A stretch of 64,000 nt of DNA from Parascedosporium putredinis (lineage: Eukaryota; Ascomycota; Sordariomycetes; Microascales; Microascaceae), in the NCBI GenBank assembly GCA_949357655.1, contig CASHTG010000011.1, positions 310,001 to 374,000 of the forward strand. Direction: 5' to 3'. The notes beneath the pieces were generated by a model. The model worked only from the letters and a program-made list of their open reading frames with translations, was not told the DNA's origin and did not search any database. This document shows, piece by piece, positions 44,955 to 56,858 of this stretch (positions within the stretch are counted from its first letter, which is position 1; each line of letters starts with the position of its first letter). The position numbers and the translations under genes are program-made.

Positions 44955-47900
44955 GGCGGGCGGGCGGGGTGGGATGGGAAAGCTTGAAGTGTCCTTGTTG
45001 TCTTTCTTACCGTCGCACTTGGGAGGGTTGGATGTGGTGCGAGAGAGGGAGGGGTAGATGGGCTCTCCCTCGGGGGATGGTTACGGTAAGTTCGAGATGG
45101 CTCGTGGCGAGGGGTTGTTTTGTCCTACGTGGGAGGAAGTGGGCGTCTGCGAGTGTGTCTTGGTCGAACTAGTACGTGCGTCGGCATTCGGGGCCCGGCC
45201 GTTGTGATATCTTGTGATATGTGTTTTTGGCTTTCACAACGGTTTTCGTTTCCGTTCTTTTCTTTGTTTTTCTCTCCTTCTTCTAAGTCTGGCAAGGGGG
45301 CGAGGGGCGGGGGAGGGGAAGGAGGAGACTATTTTTCGGCGTCCACGGACGACAGAGGGAACCGTGCAGGTATATAATAGCGCCGGACGTTTCCCACCCT
45401 TTCCTACTTATCACAATCGAAAGGACGAGTGTCCGAAAAACCCCGGCCCGTGATAAGGAAAGAAGCAAGGGGGCCCAGCAGAGTGACGGAAATGGCGTCG
45501 CTTGCCAAAAGGTGAGGAGAGGGAGAAGCCGAAGGGGGCGGCAGGCGAGTGGTCAATCCCTGGGTAGTAGTCACACTCGCACGATGCTACCCCGACCCGG
45601 GCGGGCCTCGCCTTTCCTTCCTTTTCCCTTTGTAGTAGTAGTGCGCCTGCGGCCCTCCCTCGGGACGCTAAGAAAAAGGGTGGCGTGCGTTTGACTGCGA
45701 GGTATATCGACCCCTTGTCTAGTGGGCGGAGAGAGGAGGACGAGTGGTGGATGGGCAGCGGCAAGGAGGGAAAAGATAGGTAGGGAGAACGGGACAATAG
45801 GACAATAGAACGCGGCAAACGGGGTTGAGTGGGGGACGGGGGGCCCTGGACGGAAAGGATATGAATGTTCCAGGAGCGGAGGCGAATGAGAAGTGAATAG
45901 CGATGAAGAGGGGAGGACTCGTGGGATAGGACTAGTTTTGTTTCCATCAGGGTGTTGTGTCCTCTGCTCCTCGTTGGATGCCTACTTCTCTTCTCCCCTG
46001 CACCGAAAGGCGTTGTTCTCCTCTTTGGAGAGCATATGAGTCGTAGTGGTGGGGGCGTCTATCAAAAACGGGTTTCCCATCACGAGTATCACATTCACGC
46101 CCGGGGGAAGGGCAGAGGGCGAACCACACCTATTTTACTCGCGACTCTGCGGTTCCCTAGACGCGATAGGCCGACTCCGGGTGCTAGCAGGGTTCGCCCC
46201 TTTCCTCCCCCTTCCCCTTCTCCCGCCCCAAATCTCGCGTGTTCGGAGGAGACACGCCGGTCACGGGTTCTCAGTGGCCGGGCACTCGGGGTACGGCGCC
46301 AAAATGGAGACAAGGGTGATTTAACGTTTTGGCCAATCACAACGTCAAGATGGGCCAAGCTGGCAATGGGATTTAGGCCAATGGAGGTGCGGGAGGGGGA
46401 ACAGCGACGGGATTGGTGACAAAAGGGGGACAATATTGGGGGAGGAGGAAATTTTGACCAGAGAGGCGAAATCACGAGTTTTTCCTTTTGTCAAATTTGA
46501 TTTTTGGGGGAATGTCTTTTTGTCCTTCCTTGGTCTTCTTCTTTTTCTTTTGGCAATGGCGCCGGGAGGGAGGGAGGGGTGCGTTGAGGCGGATGAGCCT
46601 GCGCTGCTGCGCGCTGCGCGGCGCCGAGGCGCAGACAGGCAGACAGTCCCGCCAAGATCGGGATGCTACTGGAAGAAAGCAAGGAGGGGAGGAAAGCTGA
46701 TAAAAACGATGGTTTTCCCAAGAAAGAAATATTGGAAAAAGCGTACATCGATTGATGTAGTGTAAGAAAAGAGGGCGCCGTCGACAAACACGAATCCTCC
46801 TGATGCCATTTGATGCCGAGATATCGGAATATTGGTGCTTGATCTCTTTTGTCCTCCGACTCGTCGGCACGTGGATGAATCAATCCTCTTTGTTTCTATT
46901 CTACTCTCTTGGTGTCGGTTCGAGGTGGGTGTATTTCTGCCTCCACGCGTCTCTGCTTTCTCGGCATCGAGTCTCCCGTTTCCCTTGTGCTTTTCTCTCC
47001 TTGCCCCTTGCTTTCACCATTGACGATCTCTCGGGGCATTTTTGACGCCCCGACGCCACTCCCTTCTCTCCAACGTTTCCCCGCTCTCCCGCGCCTCTGT
47101 TCCTCTCTTTCCAAGTTTGTCAAAAAGGGAGAATTTCTTTTCTATTTTTCTTCTTTTGCATCTCGTTGATCCCTCTTTTGGGCTTGGCTTGGCTTCATTC
47201 ATGCTGGTTTGTTGCTGTTCGCTTGAATCGCCCTGCATCGGCCTTTCAGCTCCAGGCAGGGAAATCTCGTGCAAAGGGTGAATGCAGGCCAATCAATCCA
47301 GTGTCCATCGAAGAGAGCATCGAGTCATGGCACACAAACTGACCCTGGTTGCGGTTCCCCGCCTCCTCCATGATTCCACCGTCTGTGCCAATACGCAAGG
47401 GAGTCGTGCAGGTTGACTCTGGGCCTCTCGACGCTCTTTTTTGTCGCCGCCGATGCTCTGGACCAGCTGAGGCCGCGTCCTCTTGCCCTTCCAGATATCC
47501 CACTTTCATTGTTGGCCTCTATTCTGGACAATACTGTGTATACAATATGCGTTGGTCGAGCTTGGCTAGTCATTTCCTCTTGGTCTTCTCCTTCCAATTG
47601 GTAACCTCTTCTTTGTGAAGAAAACATATTGTTACAATGTGACGAAGCGAGGTTCGTCCTTGGCGCGATGGCCCTTTGTGACTCGGTACCTGTCAATAGC
47701 TCCTTCCTCCCACACCTGATGCAATTATTAGACTATTGATCTCGAACGAAGCAGGGGAAAGTGCAAACAGGAGGGCACGAAATGGAGTGTCGGATGAGAC
47801 CTGCATTTCCGCAAGGGAGAAGGGAGGTGTAGATGGTGGGGGAACCCTTGATCGCCGCATCCCTCCCATTGCACTTTTTCGCACCTTTTGCGCTTCCACT

Positions 47901-50900
47901 CTTCTCCCCTCCCTCCTACTCTTCCTCCCCCACCACCGCCATCGAAACTATTTAGAGAGCGCCCACCCACCAACTCGGTGTCGTTGATCGCGATGTCGGT
48001 CTTCCCCCAACTCTTCCCTCTTCCCCCAACTCTTCCCTCTTCGCCCCCACTCTTTGCTTTTTGCTCTGCGCCTTTTCTTATCGCCTACATTCCTCCCTCC
48101 TCCTTCTTCCTTTTCTTTTCCCTCTCCCTTTTCTTTTTCAAAGGAAGTCTCCCCTCCTTTCTTTGTCCTCTTGAAGGGCTCACGTGTAACACCGTGGGTT
48201 CTCGCCACTCAAAACAAGGATTTCGAAAAGGCGATACACGAACAAAAAGAACGAAAAGAAAAGAATGGCTCTGGTGGTTGGTATTATCCCTGGCGTCGCA
48301 GGCAAGATTCCAGAGCCATGGCTCCGTGTTGCGCTGTGGTCCCTTGTCTGTCCGCGCTCTGTGCTATGGGTCCCTCCATCACGGATCCATTTTGACCCTT
48401 GAACGCTGAAGCTGGGCATCAGCGCCCCTTCAGGACTACGAAAATGGCTGTGGCTGGGAATGTTGGCTGTGCCCAGCCACACGAGTTTTCTCTGGCCACA
48501 ACTGTGGCAATCCCCTCCCGTGCCCAATTCCAGCCCCTCCTCTCCCTCATCACTGCGCTCCACACACTGCCAAACATAATAATGCAACAGGCTCGCCATA
48601 ATACTTCCCAACCCGACGGGTTTGAGCTCCACACCTTTGCCGTTGCTTTTCTTTCTTCATCCTGTCGTCATCTCATCTCCCCCAAGAGCGATCTTTTATT
48701 TCTTCATATGGATACCTTTTTTCCCTCTTCGGACCTTTGTTTTGTTTTTTTCCCGGCATCATCTTTTCTCAATTCCGCTGCCCCTTTTTTCAATTCAAGT
48801 TTCCCCTTGTCCCCTTGTCGAAATGAGATGAACTTGCCCCCGTTCCCAGGCTGAATCCAAAGCTGATGAGTCCCGCCGCCACATCCCGTTCCTGAGATGA
48901 GGGTGTTCAATGTTTATCTCGGCCTTCCCGCCACCAGCCAAGGCAACTCGCAAATTGGGAACCATATCGTAATCCTTGAAATCGGTGAGCGCTGGGCAAC
49001 TGATGGCCAGTGCCAACGCCCCGTCTACCAGTCAACCAGCCCAACTCAGCCCGGGCATCATCATCAGCGTCACCGGTGCTTTGTTTTTCCTTCTTCCTTC
49101 TTCGTTTCACCCTTCGCAAGCTCTGCCTTTTGCCAGGCCCACGGCATCACGTTGCCGTCCGACAGCAGGCAGCATCACTTTTGGACCCTTGCCACCGAAA
49201 AAATGACTGGATACCAACCTTCCTGGGCCCAAGATTTTGGCCTGGCGACAACGCCCGTAGTTGCTCTGTTGGCCTACCATTTTTTCCCTCCCCATTTGCC
49301 TCTGACGTATCGTGCCTGTGTTGCCGTCCCCGCCTGCCCGGCCGTCCCTCCCCAAACCCAGCAAGTACCGACGCCTAAGCGAGCCAGCGGAAACGTAGCG
49401 GAGTGGAGCGTAAGCTCTCGCCTTCTCCACACAAAAATGACCCGTCCAGTTCCCTTTCTAGAGTTCCCAAGGCCCCGTTTTCCCAGCGCAGCATGGTAAC
49501 ATCCATGATCCCTTCCGAGGTTGGCAAGTCCTTGGCCAACCTTCCCCTTTCAGGTTTTTTTCTGGCCCATCGGTCACCGCCCTGAGAAGGGAAAAGAGAG
49601 TTGAGCGAAGGAATACGGTTAGGCCGCGGCTGGGATGGAGGGCCCAGTTCGACCCGACCGCATTCACGACCCGCCACGTGTTTTTCGCTCGCTCTTCGTC
49701 CTTGTTTGACTACCCTGCTTGTTCCCTTTGCTGCCTGTGCCTTCCATCTGCTTGACGAGGTTTGACAACTCTGTGACGCGGAGAAACTGGGACAAGAGCC
49801 GACAGCATACAAAAAGAAGAGAAGAACAATACGACAATAAAAACAAAAAATAGAATGAAATAAAACGAAATAAAATACAGAGAATGATACCATTCCGTCA
49901 TTCAATGCATTGAATTCAGACATCGCACACCGACTTGCTCCGTCATCCGTGCTATGCATCCGATAGTTCGGGTTTCTGATGCCTGAGGATGCGAGCTACT
50001 CCCAGGGCACAGAGTAGATTGCCCAAATCGGGCCACAAGTGTGGACACGCCGCAGGTCACACAGAGACATTTGTCCAGCGCATCGATATGCTTGTGGAGT
50101 GTGCCCTCCCACCTTGGCTTTCGTGGGGTGGGATCCTCCCCAACGTCAACGCCGAGGCCTTGGCCGACTCACAGGTGCGGCTGTTCTTTTTTTATGCCCC
50201 CAATACGATACCTGGAGGGCGGAGGCCGGGTGGCGGCGAGGAGGGGACGAGAAGAGTATTACACAGAGAGGCTAGATAATTCTCATCACAGGAGCAAGCC
50301 AAGAGGACCTGAATTGAGACCATTTCGGGAGAATGGGGAAATACAAACAAAAGAAAGCAAAGCAAAAAAAAAAGAGCTGAACAATTTGGGGTAATACATG
50401 GAAACCTGATGCTCTCGAACGGGTCGTCTGGTTCCCACGAACGCGTCATTTTTGGGATTGAGGGGCGGGCTTACCATGCCGGGTCGCTGGATCAGGAAAG
50501 GATCGAATTTGATCGCTCCAGCTCTGGGGACCTGTCGCCACGAATACGGGCAGGGCCAGATTGGTCCATCGATCAATTCTTATCCTTTTTTTTCTTTCCC
50601 CTCCGTTTGCGAGTAAGAGAGTGTGCGAGTGAGAGTGTGGGCTCGCTCCGAACCAGGGGCCTGGATGCGGGTTAGTGCCGAAGCTGCATCCACTTCCAAC
50701 CTTTCGGCTTTTCCTAACCATGGATCGATCCATCCGTGGATCCAAAATGTCAATCGATGTTCTTTGACTCTTCCACGAACCCTCCCCCTTGTCCCTTTTG
50801 GTTATGTATTTTTTGCTATTATATCTCGTTTGGTAAAGAACACACTTTTTCGTCTTCTGGTTCTGGGGTTGGGGAGCGGGTCTAGCTCTTTTTGTCGTTG

Positions 50901-52124
50901 TCCTCCTTGTACAAGACGGGGACTAAACTAGCAGACTAGATAGCTCCCTCTTCTTCCCGTCTCAATCAAAAGCCAAGCCGTCCGTCTTTCTTTGACCGGT
51001 GCTCCGCTACCCACATCCCCGTTCCCGTCCTGGGTTGTACAACGGCGACGTACCTTTCCAAACTGCCTGGGCCTTCCGCCTTTTCAAGGCTGATTGTTGG
51101 GCAGAGCACGCCAGGCCAGGAAAAAAAACGAGGTGACGATCTCCTCCAAGGGAACCAGGAGCGAGCATTAGCGTCAATGGCATACATCAGTGTACATTAC
51201 TATTCTTCGTCGTCTTTCCCCTCCTTCGGGGACAGGAAGCAGCCAGCGTGGGACTGGAGAGGGGGGATGGCCGGACTGGGCTGGATTTTCTGCTCGCTGG
51301 CTGCAACGTACGTGGATTCCATCCTGCGATCCGTGCAGTGTAGCGCCGCCACGTCGACAAGCGTGTGCGTTTTCCCACCCTGACCGCCCGTCGCAAGGAA
51401 CAAAGATACAAGAACCCAGGCATAAGCATGGACCAGCGCAAGGGCAGAAAGAAAAAGGCAATAGCGTAATGTTGACTATGGCTTTTTTGTGCCGTTGGTC
51501 AACCTGCCTTTTCTCTCTCTATGAGTTGAGCCTGGGGGGCTTGGGTATGAGCGGGTCCTCCAATCTGCTGGGCTCCGGGGACGTTCCTTTTTTCTTCATG
51601 CCTCCTCTGCTGGCTGCCTTTCCGTCTTTTCCGTCCATGACTTGTTGTTGGTTTTTGGTGGCTGGGCATTGATATACCCCGGACCGTCGGTCGGTTTTCG
51701 TTTGATTATGAGCTGGGCAAAGCAAGGTAAACGGATCGGAGGGGAGAGTTGATAAAGAAGCTCGATGCCGCCGTCTTGCCCTTGCAGCACGAGGCATCTC
51801 GACTCTTTCTTTTTTCTCCGATATCTCTATTTTTCAATCTTCGTCTTCAGCGTAGTTTCTTATTCTCGCATTTCCTTTTGCTTGATCTTGTACATTACTT
51901 CTCGAAGACTTTTGGATACCAAGAACAAACGGAAAAGATTCTTTTTTGAACAACCACCCCTACAAACATTCACCCATTCACATCAACCACTCCCCCAAAA
52001 TCACGCACACCAGGCACGACTCACGATCCCAACGAGATCACCCGGGATAACCCCGTCACCACCCAACACCTCACTAACACAACGCAAACGCATATCCAAC
52101 GACGTGAAAAAGACGCCCGTCGCC
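44955..52124. other. 7.2-kb divergent intergenic region without a recognisable gene
   Basis: This is the largest gap in the window, between divergent promoters of the rhodopsin-like gene (-) and the secreted-protein gene (+). Many open frames of 60-200 codons exist on both strands. All are low-complexity (poly-Phe/Ser/Pro or Lys/Arg/Glu) and none shows a family motif or a believable exon chain. The sequence has long C/T-rich stretches (about 46900-48200 and 48600-48800). The last 350 bases form a pyrimidine- then CA-rich leader. An unspliced or spliced non-coding transcript, or fast-evolving short exons, could be hidden here. Confidence 0.5.
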
Positions 52125-53208
52125 ATGTATCTTCCCTCCCGCTCCGGCGGTCTCCGCTTCCTCGGCGTATTCTGCCTCCTCGCCTCCCTCATCACATCCA
52201 CGCTCGCCTCGCCCGTCGTGACGCAACGGTCCTCGTCAGTGACGCCGTCGTCGCCGAAACCCCGGAAAAAGTGCTACGATAGGCACCGCAACTTCCGCAC
52301 CGTGTCCAGCATTTACAACCTCACCGTCTACCCCAACCAACTCCCCATCATCGGCCTCGGCGGCCTCGGCGTGCCCCCGGGCCTTTTCCACCCCAACGTC
52401 ACCGGCCGCGTCGACCCCGTCGGCTCTTTCGAGGGTTTCGAGCACTCGATTGAGTATTTCTTCGCCTTGGCGCCCATGCCCTTTGGAAATCCCGCCAAGG
52501 CCGCCATTACCAGCTACAAGATTGTCGAGTTTTCTTCGGGATGCCCCGAGGTCGCTGCCTCGGTCGTGTATCTGTACTGTAATGTCGTGGACCCCGGCAC
52601 CCCGCATCACGGAAAGGCCCTCGCTCCTTTGAGACAGGTTCGTTTTTTTTTCCGCTTCACTCAACTTGTTCAAATTGCTCACCATTTGTCCCCTCATTTA
52701 GGTCGCCTTTTGGAAATTCGACGACGAAGGCGCCGTCATCAAGTACGATGCCTGGATCCCCGCCTGGACGACTGGGTTAATTCCATTACCGAATCCGCCG
52801 CCAATCAGGACTACCAAAGCCAAAGCATCCAGTCCATCTGCGCCGTCACCCAAGCCACATGCCGCGGCGCCAACCAACAGTGGTCCTCTATCGAGGAGTG
52901 CATCTCCGTCCTCTCCCAAAAAGACTACGGCAGATACCAGAACGCGTGGGGCGACAACATTGTGTGCCGCACGATTCACATCGTCCTCACACAGCTACGA
53001 CCTGAGGTAAGCTATTGCTCCCAAAAGTCACTCTTTATCCCACCCGCAACGCAGAGAGCTAACCCGATTGAATTACTAGGTGCATTGTCCTCATGTCGGT
53101 CCTACGGGCGGCGGCAAGTGTATCCAGCACGAGTACCCCGATAACTATTTCAACGACGTGGAACTCTACGACGAGCCCGTCGGCGACACTTTTATGTGCG
53201 ACTATTAA
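52125..53208 (+). CDS. Secreted protein with conserved Cys/Gly tail (SnoaL-like fold suspected)
   Basis: Exons are 52125-52637, 52702-53006 and 53080-53208, with introns of 64 and 73 nt. One slip at the CCCC run 52758-52761 is bridged to join KYDAWIP to RLDDWVNSI, giving 315 aa. A clear signal peptide (FLGVFCLLASLITSTLAS) is followed by a low-complexity linker. The mature part has the order of an NTF2/SnoaL-like fold: YNLTVYPNQL, a FEGFEHSIEYFFALAP strand, KAAITSYKIVEFSSGCPEVAA, VVYLYCNVVDP and VAFWKFDDEGAVIKYDAW. A C-terminal domain rich in paired cysteines follows: SICAVTQATC, VCRTIHIVLTQLRPEVHCPHVGPTGGGKC. No catalytic assignment is possible. The fold assignment is an inference from strand pattern. 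A tandem-neighbour role is not apparent. Confidence 0.82.
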
Positions 53209-55663
53209 TTCTGCTCGCCACCTTTTCTGCCTAGCTGGCAGAACTTCTTTTCGATTTTAATTTTTCCCACACGTCGATATAATGCCATGCCAACCACCTA
53301 ATGTTTTGCGGTTTACCCTTTTATGATAGCTTTTTTTTTTTTTTTTCTTTTTCATTTTTGTCAAAGCGGGAGGGCGGTCATCTGTTTTCATCTTCGCGAA
53401 AGCGCGCCTTATACATGCGCTTTGCCTCGGACATGGCCAAGACGGCACAGTTTCCTTATCGTTTCTTCGCGGAAACCGGGAAGATGGAGATTTGGTCTGG
53501 CGGAATTTTGTCTATTTCTCGATTCCCCCTCGCTTTCGGGGTTGTTTTTGTGTTTTCTTTTGCTTTTCTCATGTTCTTCTTCTTTTTCTTTTTACGATAC
53601 TTCACACGATCCTTACGGTATGACGCCTGCGACGAGTAATGACGGGAAAAACAAACTTATAGACAGACACGCCTACACGCGACCCTTTCCTTTGTGCCCT
53701 ATCCAAACCGACTGCTTCTTTTGTCTTTTCTTGATGATGCGCAGCCAGAGTCGATACCTGCCGCGGGGTCACAAGGCCGCGTTTCCTTTGGCCTAGATAG
53801 CTAAACAAAATAACACTAGATTTATACCCATGCTCACTCGTCATATTGCTAGTTGAACCCTTGCATCGTAAGCTGTGAAGAAAGGATGATGTCGGCCTTC
53901 CCCTGCTTATAGCTTATCCGGTGGCTTGTGAAGGATAGTGGTGGCGTAGGGGGACGGCGTCGGCCCGCCGCAGGGAGAGCGCGGCTGAACATCCGATGCA
54001 GAGTTACACGACTCCAATGCGACGCTTCACGACATCAACACCGCCAATACGCCCTATCTATGGCGAAGGGCTATTATAGTATCGGCCGGCTATGATCGGC
54101 GATCCATTCCAGATGACTTCTCCGTCTTACGCTGACAAGGACAGCCAGCAGCGAGATGCAGCTGCCCGAGACTTCATGTTTGCTGATTTGCGCTGTGAGT
54201 TGGAGCATCGGGCCTATATTGAGCACGGATAGTGCGCCAAGTTGGGATACGGTGCCCGATGAAGGGTTTATACGAGTCCGTATGGGCGCCCGGCGCGTAG
54301 CTGTCTATACGCAGAGAGATAGGAAAGGCTGTCTCTTGCGGGGTTCCGTATGCTCCTGTGCCAACAAAACGTAGTCACTGGTTATGTAAAGTAAAGATCA
54401 ACTTGAGCCATTAAGGGCACCACGAAGTCCAGCTCTGTATTTCTTTAATCCACGAGATCTGAATAAGAGGGTACATGTTCTGGCGCCGCGTCTTGCATCT
54501 CGTAGTCGAGTTGCGGGTGATCCAAGGCGGCTTCCCGGCTGCGGAAGCTCCTATACCTTCGAATTGTTCTACCAGCCAATGAGGAGCCTAGAAGCTCCAA
54601 GAAGCTCTTGAGCTTGGGTCTTTGTGGAGAGCTTGTCCAGAGCTGCGTGTCATTGTATACATGTACTCCAAGGTTATCCGCCTACTAGCACCAGCTTAGA
54701 CATTGTGTTGAACCAAGGCAAAAGTAGACACGAGGAAACAAATCCACCCAAAATCACCCAAAATCATAAGACCATCAGTTTTTATGTCCCCCTTTTCCTC
54801 CCGCGCTATTTCGTCACATTGTTGCCGCTTTCTCTCACCGGGTACAAAAAGGGATGTTTTTAAGGTGGGTTACCCAGGGACCGGGCCGGCATGTTATTGG
54901 TGATGGGTGGGGCTCCCAACCGCGCACGTTGGGTTTGCGCCTGCCGGTGTCACGGTTACGTAGCTCGGCGGGCCTAGCGGGCATCATGGACGATGCGCTG
55001 GGACCACGCTATTGATGCCAAGCAAAAAACTTGAGATTCGCTCTGATACCTTGATGTCCTTACTCCGGGCAGGTGTAGGGTTCCAGTAAAGGCTCGTTCT
55101 ACGAAGACGATTCCAGCAGATCATATGCTGAAAGTCAGAGTGCAGCCTATTCTGATCTTCCCCGCACCTCCCCCAAATCAGCGCATCCCAGGTCTCCTAG
55201 TGTATATCAATCTGAAAGCCAGCCGTGACCGGCTATAGAATGTAAGCATGCAGGGCACTCCTATAAGCACGTAAGACGGATGTATAAGCATGTCAGATAG
55301 GCATATGGAAATCAATTGGACATGGAGAACGCTACATGGAACCATGGATGGAGATAAAAGATACCCCCGAGGTTTATGACGTGGTGATACTTTAGCACCT
55401 CGAGGCCAATGAAATCGTGCAACCCGGGCAAGAGGGGGCGATTTAGATGTTGCGGGGGACATTGAAGTATAAAGAGCTCGGGGTGGTTCATTCGGGAATC
55501 CATTGCTTCGTGTACGTAGTTTCTTTGTCTCTCTTTTCTACTCGTCCTACCAAGTATTGACGTCTACTTTTCCAACGCACAATACCACCCGATTTCCTTC
55601 CCACGCGTCCGATCCCCAAAATCCATTCCACTAAACCGTTTTTCTTCCCAATCGCATTACGCA
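53209..55663. other. Intergenic region
   Basis: There is a T-rich tract at 53331-53346 just after the secreted-protein gene, then mixed sequence without a recognisable gene. The final 150 bases before 55664 are a CT/CA-rich leader for the dehydrogenase gene. Confidence 0.6.
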
Positions 55664-56651
55664 ATGGCGCCCCGCGTGTGGCACATCTCGGGCGCGAACA
55701 AGGGCCTCGGCCTCCAGCTCGCCCTCAAGGCCATCAAGGAGGGCGACCGCGTCATCGCAGCCGTTCGATCGCCGGACAAGGTGCCGGACGAGCTGAAAAA
55801 CGACAGCATCAAGGTTCTTCAGTTTGACTTGTCGTGGTCGCAGGACGAGTTTAACTCGTATGCGAAGAAGGCGTTTGACGTTTTCGGCTCCGTGGATGTG
55901 TTGGTGAATAATGCCGGCTATGCTTATCTCGGTGCTATTGAAGAAAGCGAGTACGTCCTGTTCCATCTAGTGTTTTCCTTTCTTATTTCCCTGTCCTTCT
56001 TTCCCCTCCCCATTTCCTCGCTGGAAATATATATATATTTCTAACAGGCTCCACCCGTTGGAAAAACAGAGACGAAGCGGTCAAGCAGCAGTTCGACGTC
56101 AACGTCTTCGCCATGCTCCGCGTGATCCGCGCCTTCCTCCCCGCCCTCCGCAAGCAAGGCAGCGGCACCATCATGAACCTCTCGTCCATCGGGGGCGTCA
56201 GCTCGTTCCCGACCAACGGCATCTACTGCGCGAGCAAGTTCGCCGTCGAGGCCATCACGCAGGCGCTGGCGGGCGAGGTGGAGCCGTTTGGCCTGCAGTG
56301 CGTCGCCGTGGAGCCGGGCTACTTCCGCACCGAGTTCCTGGCCAACGCCAACACGTCGCAGTCGGCGAACCTGGCGCCCGCCATCGACGCGTACGACGGC
56401 ACGCCCGCGCACGATGCGCGCAAGGCGCTGGACGACTACAACGGCAAGCAGCCGGGCAATCCGGAGAAGGGAGTCGCGCGCATGTGGGAGTATGTGGCTG
56501 GCGAGGGCATGTTTGCGGGGGCCGTAAGAAGTTGGTGAGGTTGCCGCTGGGGAGCGACTGCGGGAAGACGTTGAAGGATGCGAGTAAGGCGCTGGCGGAG
56601 GCGGCGGAGTCGTATGAGGATGTTTGGAAGAGTACGGATTTTGAAGATTAG
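55664..56651 (+). CDS. Short-chain dehydrogenase/reductase
   Basis: This is a classical NAD(P)-dependent SDR. Exons are 55664-55950 and 56070-56651, with a 119-nt intron. One slip at 56517-56521 (G-run) is bridged to join GEGMFAGG to RKKLVRLPLGSD, giving 289 aa. Marks in order are the Rossmann dinucleotide loop ISGANKGLGLQLA, AAVRSPDKVP after beta2, the acidic FDLSW, VLVNNAGYAYLGAIEE, the catalytic Ser in MNLSSIGG, the YCASKFA Tyr-x3-Lys pair and VEPGYFRTEF. An Arg after the second strand (AAVRSP) suggests NADPH preference, an inference. The substrate is unknown. It is convergent with the Old Yellow Enzyme gene, with only 207 bases between their stops. Confidence 0.92.
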
Positions 56652-56858
56652 GAGGGAAGAAGGTACGCGATGAGCAAGAGGAAGGAACATGATGTCACGC
56701 CTACGTTGGTTACATGATGAATCTCTAGTTGATAAATAATAAAAATCAATTCACGCCTTTATTTCTCCTGTCCGTTGGTCTAGATAGTTCTAGTAAAAGC
56801 TATTTTGTCCATGATTTGACCAAACGCCATATGTATATATAAAAAGAAAACTCTCGTT

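Noticed and set aside
44955..52124. Transposon remnant filling the 7.2-kb gap
   Set aside because: No terminal inverted repeats, long terminal repeats, transposase or reverse-transcriptase motifs, or target-site duplication could be found by eye. There is no AT-rich repeat-induced mutation signature.
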